Assembly (NCBI RefSeq): GCF_049348705.1
Contig: NZ_CP186485.1
Coordinates: 1,116,001-1,180,000 of the forward strand
Length of the DNA stretch: 64,000 bases
From: Paracoxiella cheracis
GTDB taxonomy: Bacteria > Pseudomonadota > Gammaproteobacteria > Coxiellales > Coxiellaceae
Direction of reading: 5' to 3'
A program made the translations under genes and the position numbers. How positions within the stretch are numbered: the first letter of the stretch is position 1; every line of letters starts with the position of its first letter. Positions 43,113-53,656 of this stretch are shown one piece after another. The notes under the pieces were generated by a model. That model worked only from the letters and a program-made list of their open reading frames with translations, did no database searches and was not told where the DNA came from.

Positions 43113-44124
43113 AACCTGAGTTCTGTATAAGAAAAGGAATAAGTGAATGAAATAATTGAAAAAAAGACCGGAACCGCTAAAATTTAGCTCCAAAATTACA
43201 GCTAAATAATGTAACAGGAGTTAATCATGTTGGCACCGGTCACGGAGATTTTTTGTGATATGGATGATTTTTGCAAGGATTATTTGAAAGGTCAATCAAA
43301 GTATTTGCTACCGAACCCAGACAGAAAACGAGATCGAGCGATGCAAATGAGCTTGTCTGAAATTGGCACCATCATTGTGTTGTTTCAAATGAGTCACTAT
43401 CGCACATTTAAGGATTTTTATTGTGGATGTGTTTTACAAGACATGAAGAAGTATTTTCCTACGGCGCTGAGTTACACACGTTTTGTCGCCTGCCAATCAG
43501 CAGCGCTAATGATGCTCGCCGCCTATTTGCTTTCGAGAAAGGGCAAACACACGGGATTGTATTATATTGACTCAACTACACTACGCGTATGCCACAATAA
43601 ACGAATTTATCGAAACAAGGTTTTCAAAGGCATTGCTAAACGCAGTAAAAGCACAATGGGCTGGGTTTACGGCTTTAAACTACATATTGTGATTAATCAT
43701 CAAGGGGAATTAATCCGTTTTTGTTTAACGAAAGGGAACGTGGATGATCGCGCTGTTGTTAGAAAATTAATGGCTAATTTAAAGGGGTTGGGCGCTGGCG
43801 ATAAAGGGTATCTTGGAAAAGATCTTGCGGACGATTTGGCAAAACACGATTTAAAATTTGTGACAAAAGTCCGTAAAAATATGAAGAACAAAATGCTTTC
43901 TGCATTTGAAAAGTTTTTCCTAAAACAACGTGGCATCGTAGAAACGATTATCGATCAGTTGAAAAACTTGTATCATGTTGAGCATTCGCGTCATCGTAGT
44001 CCGATTAATTTTTTAGTCAATACCCTTGCAGCGCTAATTGCCTATTCTTGGCGACCAAACAAACCAGGAATAAAAACCAACAATATAAAGAATAATTTAT
44101 ACGCAGTTATCCAGAACTGAGGTT
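43113..44124 (+). mobile_element. IS982-family element (1,012 bp, intact)
   Basis: Terminal inverted repeats are AACCTGAGTTCTGTATAA and AACCTCAGTTCTGGATAA (read inward). The element is flanked by a CCTCT direct repeat. It contains one transposase gene and is the only copy in the window. Confidence 0.9.
43227..44120 (+). CDS. IS982-family transposase
   Basis: This is a 297-aa DDE transposase. The first Asp is in YYIDSTTLRVCHN, the second in GAGDKGYLGKDL, and the Glu in KQRGIVETIIDQLKN. The C-terminal EHSRHRSPINFLVNTLAALIAYS is the IS982 hallmark. ATG is preceded by AGGAG. The frame is uninterrupted, so the element may be active. Confidence 0.93.
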   Translation: MLAPVTEIFCDMDDFCKDYLKGQSKYLLPNPDRKRDRAMQMSLSEIGTIIVLFQMSHYRTFKDFYCGCVLQDMKKYFPTALSYTRFVACQSAALMMLAAYLLSRKGKHTGLYYIDSTTLRVCHNKRIYRNKVFKGIAKRSKSTMGWVYGFKLHIVINHQGELIRFCLTKGNVDDRAVVRKLMANLKGLGAGDKGYLGKDLADDLAKHDLKFVTKVRKNMKNKMLSAFEKFFLKQRGIVETIIDQLKNLYHVEHSRHRSPINFLVNTLAALIAYSWRPNKPGIKTNNIKNNLYAVIQN

Positions 44125-44456
44125 CCTCTAATAAGGCTAGCATGATAATGATAATAGGGAAAGTATAATCAAAGAGTTGTGTAGTAATGAAATGCCTAAC
44201 GGTTGGCATGCACCGAGCTATAACTCTCTATAGTGGTGAATTACAGTGACGTATTAGGCTTCCCATTGTCTCATCCCCCTGATGATAGGCTTGCTCACAA
44301 CGCCAGCGTGTAGTTCTCCTATTTTTTCTCGAATGCTCAGGAATGACAACCATTAGGCATTCCACAGTTAAAAATATAGTAAATTTGCAATAGAATACCA
44401 ATTTCAATACTGTAAAACATAATATATGCACACTGGTATTATTTTAGAATACGAAT
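44125..44456. other. 332-bp gap with a pair of imperfect inverted repeats
   Basis: No convincing gene. Arms at 44,190-44,210 and 44,341-44,363 match in inverted orientation (AATGCCTAACGGTTGGCAT against AATGCCTAATGGTTGTCAT), enclosing about 130 bp. Each arm is itself partly palindromic. This may be a relic of a small element. A 67-codon frame inside has no recognisable features. Confidence 0.4.
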
Positions 44457-45154
44457 TTACTCCCTTAACCCAACGCCTCTTTTCACCATATAAAAAGCGA
44501 TTCCAAACAAAATCAATAAAAAAGCCAGCATGATAATATAGGCCGTTAACACATGACTCGCACTGACACCTAAAAAACCATAACGAAAATTATCTACGAT
44601 ATAAACGATGGGATTTACTAATGAAATATACTGCCACACATGAGGCAGCAATGTTATGGAATAAAAAACACCGCCTAAATACGTCAACGGAGTTAACACG
44701 AAGGTGGGAATAATGGAAATATCGTCAAACGACTTTGCCATGACTGCATTGATAATGCCTGCCAATGAAAAAATGGCGGCTGAAAATAGGGTCACAAAAA
44801 TAACGTCCCAATAGGAATAAACCTGCAAATGTGTAAAAAACAGCGCAATCGCAGTCACGACGATGCCCACTAAAATTCCTCGTAAAATACCGCCGCTCAT
44901 GTAACCGAATAAAATAGACGTATTCGACATCGGCGACACCAATATTTCTTCGATGCTTCTTTGAAACTTTGCGCTAAAAAATGATCCGACTGCGCTCGCA
45001 TAAGAGCTCATAATAATATTCATCATAATCAACCCAGGCGCAATATATTGAATATATTCATAGCCACCCATTTGCCCAACACGCGATCCAATAACACGGC
45101 CAAAAATCACAAAATATAAAATAGTAGTGATTGCAGGCGGCAACAGTGTTTGTG
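44457..45154 (-). pseudogene. yadH: ABC-2 type permease (YadH-like), N-terminus removed by IS481 copy 4
   Basis: About 232 codons remain, beginning at the IS edge as TQTLLPPAITTILYFVIFGR and continuing through GGYEYIQYIAPGLIMM, FQRSIEEILVSPMSNTSILF and the final TAYIIMLAFLLILFGIAFYM. Only the first roughly 25 residues (cytoplasmic start and amphipathic helix) are missing, along with the promoter and the usual upstream ATPase gene (yadG). A Met-initiated internal start (MPPAITT) is possible but would lose the start of the first membrane helix. The intact protein would be the membrane half of an ABC exporter of unknown substrate. Confidence 0.88.
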
Positions 45155-46169
45155 TGTAAACCTTCAGACTTGATCTGACACTCCTGGTCAGTTAGAGTCA
45201 AATTTAATTGACCAACCTTAAACAACCAACACGAGGAGTGTCATTATGACCAGTGTATCCGAAAAGATTATCAAACCCAAATTAGGTTTACTAGAGCTGT
45301 CTAAACAATTGGGAAATGTTTCACAAGCCTGTAAGGTTATGGGTTATTCACGCGACAGTTTTTACCGTTTCAAAACACTTTATGAAAATGGTGGCGAAGA
45401 AGCACTCCATGATATGAGTAAGAAGAAACCGAATGAAAAAAATAGAGTGCCGCTACATGTAGAAGAAGGGGTAATTGCTTTGGCTATTGAAAACCCAGCG
45501 TTAGGTCAGGCACGTGCGGCCAATGAATTACTGGCGCGAGGCATTATCGTATCGAGCAGCGGAGTTCGTTCGGTGTGGCTACGTATCGCTTTTGCGAAGT
45601 TATACACGGAGAAAACAGCGATGACGGCAGCTCATTTATTAAATGAACGTGTATTGCCATGGTTTAATGAGCAAGGTATCCGATTGCTGCGTATGCTCAC
45701 GGATCGCGGGACGGAATATTGTGGAAAAATTGAGAACCACGCCTATCAACTTTATTTAGCAGTTGAAGACATTGACCATTCGAAAACACGCGCACGTTCT
45801 CCGCAGACCAATGGTATTTGTGAACGTTTTCATAAAACGATTAAACAAGAATTTTATGATGTTGCTTTTCGAAAAAAAATATATCGTTCCCTAGAAGAAT
45901 TACAACAAGACGTTGATGCGTGGATCAAAACATATAATGAGGTCAGGCCCCATTCCGGCGAGCGTTGTTATGGAAAAACACCCATGCAAACTTTTCTTGA
46001 TGCAAAGCATTTGGCACAAGAAAAAGAATTAGATAAACTATGTAAAACTATTCCAAGCGTGTCGGCAGATGAATTGAATAAGGCGCACAGTAATCACGAC
46101 ACGCAACTGGTAGAGGAGTAATTAGAATCCGATCTATCGGACAGAAAATATGTCCGATAAATCTCAACT
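45155..46169 (+). mobile_element. IS481-family element, partial copy 4 (internal 243-bp deletion, right end replaced)
   Basis: The left end is intact. An in-frame 243-bp deletion removes part of the transposase (junction at CTACGTATCGCTTTTGCG), and the last 25 bp of the element, including one terminal repeat, are missing where IS4 copy II abuts. It cannot transpose as a unit. Confidence 0.9.
45246..46121 (+). pseudogene. IS481 transposase deletion derivative (291 aa, single open frame)
   Basis: The 81-codon deletion joins VWLR to IAFAKLYTEK. It removes the in-frame UGA seen in the other copies but also the first catalytic Asp (TFVDTYSR). The HTH half and the second Asp/Glu remain. It is the only copy with an uninterrupted frame, yet it should be catalytically dead; it could still bind IS ends and act as an inhibitor (inference). 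Confidence 0.85.
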
Positions 46170-47890
46170 TTGGACTTTGGATAAATAAAATCCCTTGCCA
46201 GTTAGGACAATAATCAAAAAATGTGAGTTTCTAAATCTTAAGCTGTTTTTTGCAGCAATTCGTAGAATTTCTCAGGTGTAAAATTTATTTTATCCAACCA
46301 TGATTTTACTATCCCAATCAAATCCTCTATTTTTTCAGGGTCTGAGTTTTGCGTCTTTTCTTCAGTCCTCTGAATCGTTTTAATTTTTGAGTTGCTATTT
46401 TTGAAAATAGCAGGATGTCGCGTGCGTTTCCCCTGCGTATCACCTTTGGTTCTGCCTTGCGGATTACCGCGTGGTTTGCAGAGATTAGCAGGCGTGCCAA
46501 CGGTATCAAGCACCGTAGAAAAACCCCGTTGCGTTTGTGAAGGGGTCGCAGTTATTGATGGTTTTTCGTTATCCACTTGGAAGCTCGGCAAATACCGCTC
46601 CCATTTTTTCGGTAAAATCGGGGCAAGATTCCTCGCTAGATAAAGTTGCGTATACGCTAATGCTGTCATCCGCCACCAATCTTCTTCGTGCTTAACATCC
46701 GGTGTTTGGTATCGGTCAAATAACAGTTTGTCTTTACCAAAACGAAAGTAGTGTTCAATGTCATAGCGTCTATCGTAATAGTGATAGGCTTCTAATGCTG
46801 TGATTTCATTACGTCGTTCACCAGCGAGTCCTAACCAGAGTGGATTTTTATATAAAGATTTACCGTTAGCATCAACCGCAACCAATTGCACAACAGTAAC
46901 AGGATGCTCATATCCTTTAAATTGCTTTGAACCACGCAGTAATTGGTCACGCCATATTTTAATCTCCAATTGGTAAGTTTTGCCACTGCGGGTTGTAATG
47001 GGTTGCTGCACAATCTCATCGGATTCACGGTGAGTCGTGCTGTCGTTTAGTTTCATCGCATCACCATAGCGTTTTATACTTCCTGAGGTATTATCTTCTA
47101 TTGATGCGGGCGCGAAAACATTACGGGTACTGTTAAAACGGAAAAGATGTACCCAATTGGGATTTTCGCTAACCAGTTTACGGCAAGCTTCTGTACCATA
47201 TTTTGAATCAGCCACGCTAACCACCAATTTATGAGTAAGCGCTAAGTCTGCAATACAACGGTTAATTTGCTGCATCCCAACTACATTGCCTTTTTCATCG
47301 CTTTTAACGCGCCTCGTATCCAGTGGAACTAACCAATGCTTTTCTTGAGCTGCACCATCATTGGGCAATAGTGATACCGTTGAATATTCATGTCCAATGG
47401 TAATCGGTTTGTTACCCGGTGCTGGATTAGGGCTGTAAACCACATGGCGATCTTCAACACAGTGTGCACTTTGACGCGACTGTGGTGTCGTATCCGCAAT
47501 AATGATCACACGGTCATCGCTATGACTCACATGTTCATATTGTATTTTCATCATGCTATCCCAACAATTTGCTACCGACAAACCATCGCTAATCGCATCG
47601 GTAATACTACTGTATTCACGTTCAAAGTATGGCGATTCACATAATTCTATGGGTGTTTTGCAGCGATGGCCATGGCTTGAAAGGGCATCGAGTAAATTCA
47701 TATTGGCATCGCGTCGCGCGGGGAAGATGTTGTAGAGGAATGTACGGAATTGTTTTAGTTTTTCTGTCGCTAACATCGTTTGTTCCTTATTTTATTTTTT
47801 CGAACAAACGTTGTTTACAACGTAAAATTTTTTTTCGGTTTCTATGTCAAGCAATTTTTAATTATTTTTATAAATTTATCCAAAGTCCAA
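46170..47890 (-). mobile_element. IS4-type element, copy II (1,721 bp, no TSD)
   Basis: This is a complete element with both TTGGACTTTGGATAAAT ends. The left flank is truncated IS481 and the right flank TTCATAG; there is no duplication, unlike copies I and III. That suggests it is a product of recombination between copies. Confidence 0.93.
46238..47776 (-). CDS. IS4-type DDE transposase (copy II)
   Basis: This is an intact 512-aa frame that differs from copy I at the C-terminus (KFYELLQKTA instead of QFYELLQKTG) and at a silent position near codon 42. All catalytic motifs are kept. Confidence 0.9.
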   Translation of the reverse strand: MLATEKLKQFRTFLYNIFPARRDANMNLLDALSSHGHRCKTPIELCESPYFEREYSSITDAISDGLSVANCWDSMMKIQYEHVSHSDDRVIIIADTTPQSRQSAHCVEDRHVVYSPNPAPGNKPITIGHEYSTVSLLPNDGAAQEKHWLVPLDTRRVKSDEKGNVVGMQQINRCIADLALTHKLVVSVADSKYGTEACRKLVSENPNWVHLFRFNSTRNVFAPASIEDNTSGSIKRYGDAMKLNDSTTHRESDEIVQQPITTRSGKTYQLEIKIWRDQLLRGSKQFKGYEHPVTVVQLVAVDANGKSLYKNPLWLGLAGERRNEITALEAYHYYDRRYDIEHYFRFGKDKLLFDRYQTPDVKHEEDWWRMTALAYTQLYLARNLAPILPKKWERYLPSFQVDNEKPSITATPSQTQRGFSTVLDTVGTPANLCKPRGNPQGRTKGDTQGKRTRHPAIFKNSNSKIKTIQRTEEKTQNSDPEKIEDLIGIVKSWLDKINFTPEKFYELLQKTA

Positions 47891-48069
47891 TTCATAGCAA
47901 CCCTCCTTCCGCTATTGAAAATAACGGAATTTACTTAAAAAAAATTCTTTACTCAATTTTTTTCTTGACGCGCAAAATAAGCATGGATTTTGCAAGCATT
48001 CACTTACTCTATTAATGCAATGCTTGTGTCAATATTTAACTATGTTTATCGGTAAATGTAAAATAACTT

Positions 48070-48088
48070 AAGGCTTGTACAGAGCCTT
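48070..48088 (-). terminator. possible terminator downstream of serS
   Basis: The 249-bp stretch between IS4 copy II and serS has no gene. A 6-bp stem AAGGCT / AGCCTT with a 7-nt loop, followed on the minus strand by AAGTTATTTTAC, lies about 52 bp after the serS stop. The U-run is weak. Confidence 0.35.
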
Positions 48089-48139
48089 TATGTGTAGACA
48101 CACCGTGAATATCCCTATATTAAATAATTAAAACACATT

Positions 48140-49411
48140 TTAAACAAACTCTGCATCACCCATATAGCGCTTCAACTCTCGCGGTACACGAATACGGCCG
48201 TCTGCAGTTTGATAATTTTCCATAATCGCGACAAGTGTGCGGCCAATCGCTAAACCAGAAGCATTTAGCGTGTGCAACAACTCCGGTTTAGCATTTTGCG
48301 CCGGACGCCAGCGCGCTTGCATGCGTCGCGCTTGAAAATCACCACAATTACTGCATGATGAAATTTCACGATAACAATTTTGAGCGGGCAACCAAACTTC
48401 TAAATCATACGTTTTAGTCGCAGAAAAACCTAAATCACCCGTGCATAATTCAACAACGCGATATGGCAACTCCAGCAACTGCAACACTTTCTCCGCCTGC
48501 CCTGTCATTTCTTCATGCGCACGTGCAGAATTTTCTGGCTTGACTACCTGCACCAACTCCACTTTTTGAAATTGATGCATGCGAATCATGCCGCGCGTAT
48601 CTTTACCATAAGATCCCGCTTCACTACGAAAACTCGGTGTTTGTCCGACTAATTTAATTGGCAACTCAATGGCATCGATAATGTCATCTCGCACCAAATT
48701 GACCATCGGCACTTCAGCCGTTGGAATAAGCATTAAATTCCAATCACCTTTTACTTCAAATAAATCTTCACGAAATTTTGGCAACTGGCCCGTGCCAAAT
48801 AAACAGCGCTCGTGAACTAAATACGGCACATAAACTTCTTTATACCCGTGTTCTTCGATGTGTAAATCCAACATGAATTGCGCTAAAGCACGTTGCATTC
48901 TAGCGAGATTGTCTCGTAACACCACAAACCGTGAACCCGATAATTTCGCTGCCGCTTCAAAATCGATGAGTTTATTGTGTTCACCGAGTTCGACATGATC
49001 TTTAGGTTTGAAGTCAAACTCTGGGGTCTTACCCCACTTGCGAATTTCTTTGTTGTCTTTTTCACTCGTGCCATCGGGTACTGACTCTTGTGGCAAGTTA
49101 GGAATCATTAATTGAAAATTTAATAGCTGCTGTTGCAATTTTTCGAGTTCAATTTCATTGCGCTTGAGCTCATCGCCTAAATTAGCGACTTCTTCCATCA
49201 TCGCAGAAGCATCCTCCCCCTTGGATTTAGCCATGCCGATCTGCTTTGACACGTGATTGCGCTTTGTTTGCAGCTCTTGAGTTTCTTTTTGTAAAACTTT
49301 ACGTTTTTCTTCTAGTATATTGAATTCATTGATATCGAGTTCAAAACCGCGTCGCCGTAATTGCTTGGCAATTTGATCGATGTTATTTCGCAGTTCTTTG
49401 GGGTCTAACAT
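48140..49411 (-). CDS. serS: seryl-tRNA synthetase
   Basis: This is a 423-aa class II aminoacyl-tRNA synthetase that charges tRNA-Ser (and tRNA-Sec). The N-terminal antiparallel coiled-coil arm (about 25-105) binds the long variable arm. Motif 2 is in the FRSEAGSYGKDTRGMIRMHQ region; FQKVELVQVVKPEN, REISSCSNCGDFQARRM and the motif 3 segment NASGLAIGRTLVAIMENYQ are clear. The C-terminus VPRELKRYMG is canonical. It is intact, although both sides of it are IS-damaged. Confidence 0.97.
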   Translation of the reverse strand: MLDPKELRNNIDQIAKQLRRRGFELDINEFNILEEKRKVLQKETQELQTKRNHVSKQIGMAKSKGEDASAMMEEVANLGDELKRNEIELEKLQQQLLNFQLMIPNLPQESVPDGTSEKDNKEIRKWGKTPEFDFKPKDHVELGEHNKLIDFEAAAKLSGSRFVVLRDNLARMQRALAQFMLDLHIEEHGYKEVYVPYLVHERCLFGTGQLPKFREDLFEVKGDWNLMLIPTAEVPMVNLVRDDIIDAIELPIKLVGQTPSFRSEAGSYGKDTRGMIRMHQFQKVELVQVVKPENSARAHEEMTGQAEKVLQLLELPYRVVELCTGDLGFSATKTYDLEVWLPAQNCYREISSCSNCGDFQARRMQARWRPAQNAKPELLHTLNASGLAIGRTLVAIMENYQTADGRIRVPRELKRYMGDAEFV

Positions 49412-49585
49412 GACTTATGTTCCTTAATTTAACGATGAATGGCTAACAAAGTAGGATAGCAAAGAAATAAGAGGATTCGTAGCAGCGAAGAATCTATAGC
49501 CGTTTTTTAAGGAGGTAATCAAAGCAATAGAGGTAACCGATAACCATCTAATAAATAAGTGATTTTCACTATATATGTATAAATT

Positions 49586-49615
49586 TTGACCATTTTGCTA
49601 TACTTAATCTATAAG
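49586..49615 (+). promoter_or_regulatory. predicted promoter of the RTX adhesin gene
   Basis: TTGACC, 18-bp spacer, TATAAG. The start codon follows about 35 bp after the predicted -10, with GAGG 8 nt before ATG. A second TATACT hexamer lies between them. Confidence 0.45.
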
Positions 49616-50230
49616 GATTTACGGATTCATGGAATCGCGAGGTCGCGGAAATGGACATTTATCGAGTCTCTCAGGAAGGGAGGATAACGGAGATAAAGAG
49701 TCATGAAACCATCCGAATCGTGAGATTTGGGCAGGTTTTAGTCGCATCTGAAGGTACCCAAATCTTTCCCAATGATTTAATTTTATTACCTAGCAACAGC
49801 CAGGTGGTTTTGTCACACCCAGGACAGCTACCCATGAGTGTCGAAAATGACTATCAGGGAGCCGTACATGAGGTTCCAACAACCCCGACGCCTGTACAAG
49901 AAGCGGCAAAACCCGCAGAGAAACTGGTTCTCACAGAGCAGACACCTAGAGAAGCAGAAACCACCGAAAAACCAGAAGCATCTCCAAAAGAAAGCATTAC
50001 GTTTACGAATCCCGAAGCGGCACCTTTTGAATTAAAAAAGCCTGAATACAATATAATAGATGATCTTCGTCAACAATTTATTAACATTGCAGCAGGCTGC
50101 ATTAGAAAGAACTTTACCCCCTCAAGCTCATGGGCCAGTAAACGATCCACCCACGTTGTTTGCAGTTCCAAGTAACCCCATTTTTACAGAAGACGGCGCT
50201 GCGCAAGGTTTATTTATGGGCGCCGTCATT

Positions 50231-50479
50231 CGATGCGCGCCATGGAGAGCGAAGCGAAGGCGCGTATTCCGCGGTAGGCTCGGATTTTTTGCCGAGCGTA
50301 AGCGACTGCAAAAAATCTTTACGAGCCGTCAAGTCATTTGAGAGCCCGTGCGTAGTCGAGCCGTGAGGTCGCGGAGCGCGGGCGACGAGGACGTCCGCGG
50401 CTATTTAAGTTGTCGCGTATTGCGAGTCGATTATTGACAGGGATGGCAATAATCTATCACGAGCATCGCGACACGCTTG
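50231..50479 (+). repeat. E1 element, copy C (249 bp, full length)
   Basis: Inserted in the sense direction in the RTX adhesin gene. Left flank CATT, right flank AATA, no target duplication. Excision restores the adhesin frame (GCC GTC ATT AAT ACC). Confidence 0.95.
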
Positions 50480-51868
50480 AATACCATTGAAGTGGGACAA
50501 CGCATCGAAGAAATACGCTTTGAGGTTTCTGGTCTAACAGATGGTAGTAGCGAACAGATTATTGTTGATGGCGCTACTTTTAATTTAACCGATGGCATAG
50601 CAGGCAACACAGGGCCCGGTGGCGTTAACGTGTCGATTTCTGTGACTGGAGATACAGCAACCGTTAGCATTACTCGAAATGGAAATATCTCCGTGTCAGA
50701 TGCACAAACCTTGATTAACGAGTTGCAGTATCAAAACGTTTCGCAAAATCCTACCTCCGGTAACCGCGTCGCGACATTAACCTATCTGCAAGATAGTGGC
50801 GGCACGAATAATGGTGGAGTTGATGCGGGTGATTTTAATATTGCTTCAACCATCGGAGTGCTCGCGATCAACGACGCTCCACTGTTATCCCCCTCTTCGC
50901 CAGAGCTAACACAAATTACTGAAGATAACGCCACTAATTCAGGAGATACGGTGAGTTCTCTTCTTAGCGGAAGCGTCACCGACGTAGATTCTGCTTCTTT
51001 CGGTATGGCTATTTATGCCACCGAAACCGGAAGTGGTAATGGGACTTGGCAATACAGATTAGAGGGTGGCAACTGGACTAACATTGACACAGTTGATCTT
51101 ACGAGCGCATTGCTACTATCTGAAGCAGATTCAATACGCTTTGTTCCTGATACACTTTCTGGTACAACCGCTAGTTTTTCTTTCTACGCATGGGATCAAT
51201 CAAGTGGCACAGTCGGCAATAAAGTGGATGTTTCTGTCCGTGGAGACACAACTGCTTTTAGCACCGCAGACGATACCGCCACAATTCATGTTTCTGAAGT
51301 CGCAGATACATTTACATTAACTGCTGGTGTGGACACTGTGGTTGGTGGCAGCTTAAACGACACCATCATTACAACAGTAGCTAATTATAACGCCGGCGAT
51401 AGCATCAGCGGAGGCGGCGGTACGGACACGCTCGAGCTTACCGGTGGTGGCGCATTCACATTAACCAATAATTTATCGGGCGTTGAATTAGTGAATTTGT
51501 TAGATAATGGTAGTTACACAATTAATCTGACTAGTGCTGCTGATATTACCAACATCGATGGATCAGCGTTAACAGGTTCAAATGCAGTAAACGTCAATGC
51601 ACAAACTTACACTTCGCCTCTCACGATTTCAGGCGGTGCAGGAGATGATTCTTTAATGGGTGGAACCGGTGCAGACACACTGCTTGGCGGTGCTGGAGAT
51701 GACACGCTTTTTTATTATAGCAGTGACACTTCCATCGATGGCGGTGACAATACATTGGACTTTGGATAAATTTATAAAAATAATTAAAAATTGCTTGACA
51801 TAGAAACCGAAAAAAAATTTTACGTTGTAAACAACGTTTGTTCGAAAAAATAAAATAAGGAACAAACG

Positions 51869-53656
51869 ATGTTAGCGACAGAAAAACTAAAACAATTCCG
51901 TACATTCCTCTACAACATCTTCCCCGCGCGACGCGATGCCAATATGAATTTACTCGATGCCCTTTCAAGCCATGGCCATCGCTGCAAAACACCCATAGAA
52001 TTATGTGAATCGCCATACTTTGAACGTGAATACAGTAGTATTACCGATGCGATTAGCGATGGTTTGTCGGTAGCAAATTGTTGGGATAGCATGATGAAAA
52101 TACAATATGAACATGTGAGTCATAGCGATGACCGTGTGATCATTATTGCGGATACGACACCACAGTCGCGTCAAAGTGCACACTGTGTTGAAGATCGCCA
52201 TGTGGTTTACAGCCCTAATCCAGCACCGGGTAACAAACCGATTACCATTGGACATGAATATTCAACGGTATCACTATTGCCCAATGATGGTGCAGCTCAA
52301 GAAAAGCATTGGTTAGTTCCACTGGATACGAGGCGCGTTAAAAGCGATGAAAAAGGCAATGTAGTTGGGATGCAGCAAATTAACCGTTGTATTGCAGACT
52401 TAGCGCTTACTCATAAATTGGTGGTTAGCGTGGCTGATTCAAAATATGGTACAGAAGCTTGCCGTAAACTGGTTAGCGAAAATCCCAATTGGGTACATCT
52501 TTTCCGTTTTAACAGTACCCGTAATGTTTTCGCGCCCGCATCAATAGAAGATAATACCTCAGGAAGTATAAAACGCTATGGTGATGCGATGAAACTAAAC
52601 GACAGCACGACTCACCGTGAATCCGATGAGATTGTGCAGCAACCCATTACAACCCGCAGTGGCAAAACTTACCAATTGGAGATTAAAATATGGCGTGACC
52701 AATTACTGCGTGGTTCAAAGCAATTTAAAGGATATGAGCATCCTGTTACTGTTGTGCAATTGGTTGCGGTTGATGCTAACGGTAAATCTTTATATAAAAA
52801 TCCACTCTGGTTAGGACTCGCTGGTGAACGACGTAATGAAATCACAGCATTAGAAGCGTATCACTATTACGATAGACGCTATGACATTGAACACTACCGA
52901 TGCGCGCCATGGAGAGCGAAGCGAAGGCGCGTATTCCGCGGTAGGCTCGGATTTTTTGCCGAGCGTAAGCGACTGCAAAAAATCTTTACGAGCCGTCAAG
53001 TCATTTGAGAGCCCGTGCGTAGTCGAGCCGTGAGGTCGCGGAGCGCGGGCGACGAGGACGTCCGCGGCTATTTAAGTTGTCGCGTATTGCGAGTCGATTA
53101 TTGACAGGGATGGCAATAATCTATCACGAGCATCGCGACACGCTTGTTTCGTTTTGGTAAAGACAAACTGTTATTTGACCGATACCAAACACCGGATGTT
53201 AAGCACGAAGAAGATTGGTGGCGGATGACAGCATTAGCGTATACGCAACTTTATCTAGCGAGGAATCTTGCCCCGATTTTACCGAAAAAATGGGAGCGGT
53301 ATTTGCCGAGCTTCCAAGTGGATAACGAAAAACCATCAATAACTGCGACCCCTTCACAAACGCAACGGGGTTTTTCTACGGTGCTTGATACCGTTGGCAC
53401 GCCTGCTAATCTCTGCAAACCACGCGGTAATCCGCAAGGCAGAACCAAAGGTGATACGCAGGGGAAACGCACGCGACATCCTGCTATTTTCAAAAATAGC
53501 AACTCAAAAATTAAAACGATTCAGAGGACTGAAGAAAAGACGCAAAACTCAGACCCTGAAAAAATAGAGGATTTGATTGGGATAGTAAAATCATGGTTGG
53601 ATAAAATAAATTTTACACCTGAGCAATTCTACGAATTGCTGCAAAAAACAGGTTAA
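51869..53656 (+). pseudogene. IS4-type transposase interrupted by E1 copy D
   Basis: The frame is identical to copy I up to YDIEHY, in the middle of the YREK catalytic signature. The 249-bp element then intervenes, and the frame resumes FRFGKDKLLFDRY to the normal QKTG end. Read-through of the element adds about 36 foreign residues and a stop, so the transposase is dead. Confidence 0.93.
52898..53146 (+). repeat. E1 element, copy D (249 bp, full length)
   Basis: Inserted between ACACTAC and TTTCGTT of the IS4 transposase. Comparison with the three uninterrupted IS4 copies shows that exactly 249 bp were added with no base duplicated or lost. This gives the cleanest definition of the element ends. 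Confidence 0.97.

Noticed and set aside
44228..44431. A 67-codon frame in the gap after IS982
   Set aside because: No recognisable domain, no Shine-Dalgarno, and it overlaps the inverted-repeat unit; composition is not gene-like.
50231..50479. E1 as a protein-coding or in-frame palindromic (RPE-like) insert
   Set aside because: Its length is divisible by three, but every frame in both orientations meets a stop within the element, so it truncates the host protein.
52898..53146. E1 as a group I/II or other self-splicing intron
   Set aside because: Full copies occur both sense and antisense to their host genes, and no intron 5'/3' consensus is visible. An antisense copy could not be spliced from the host mRNA.
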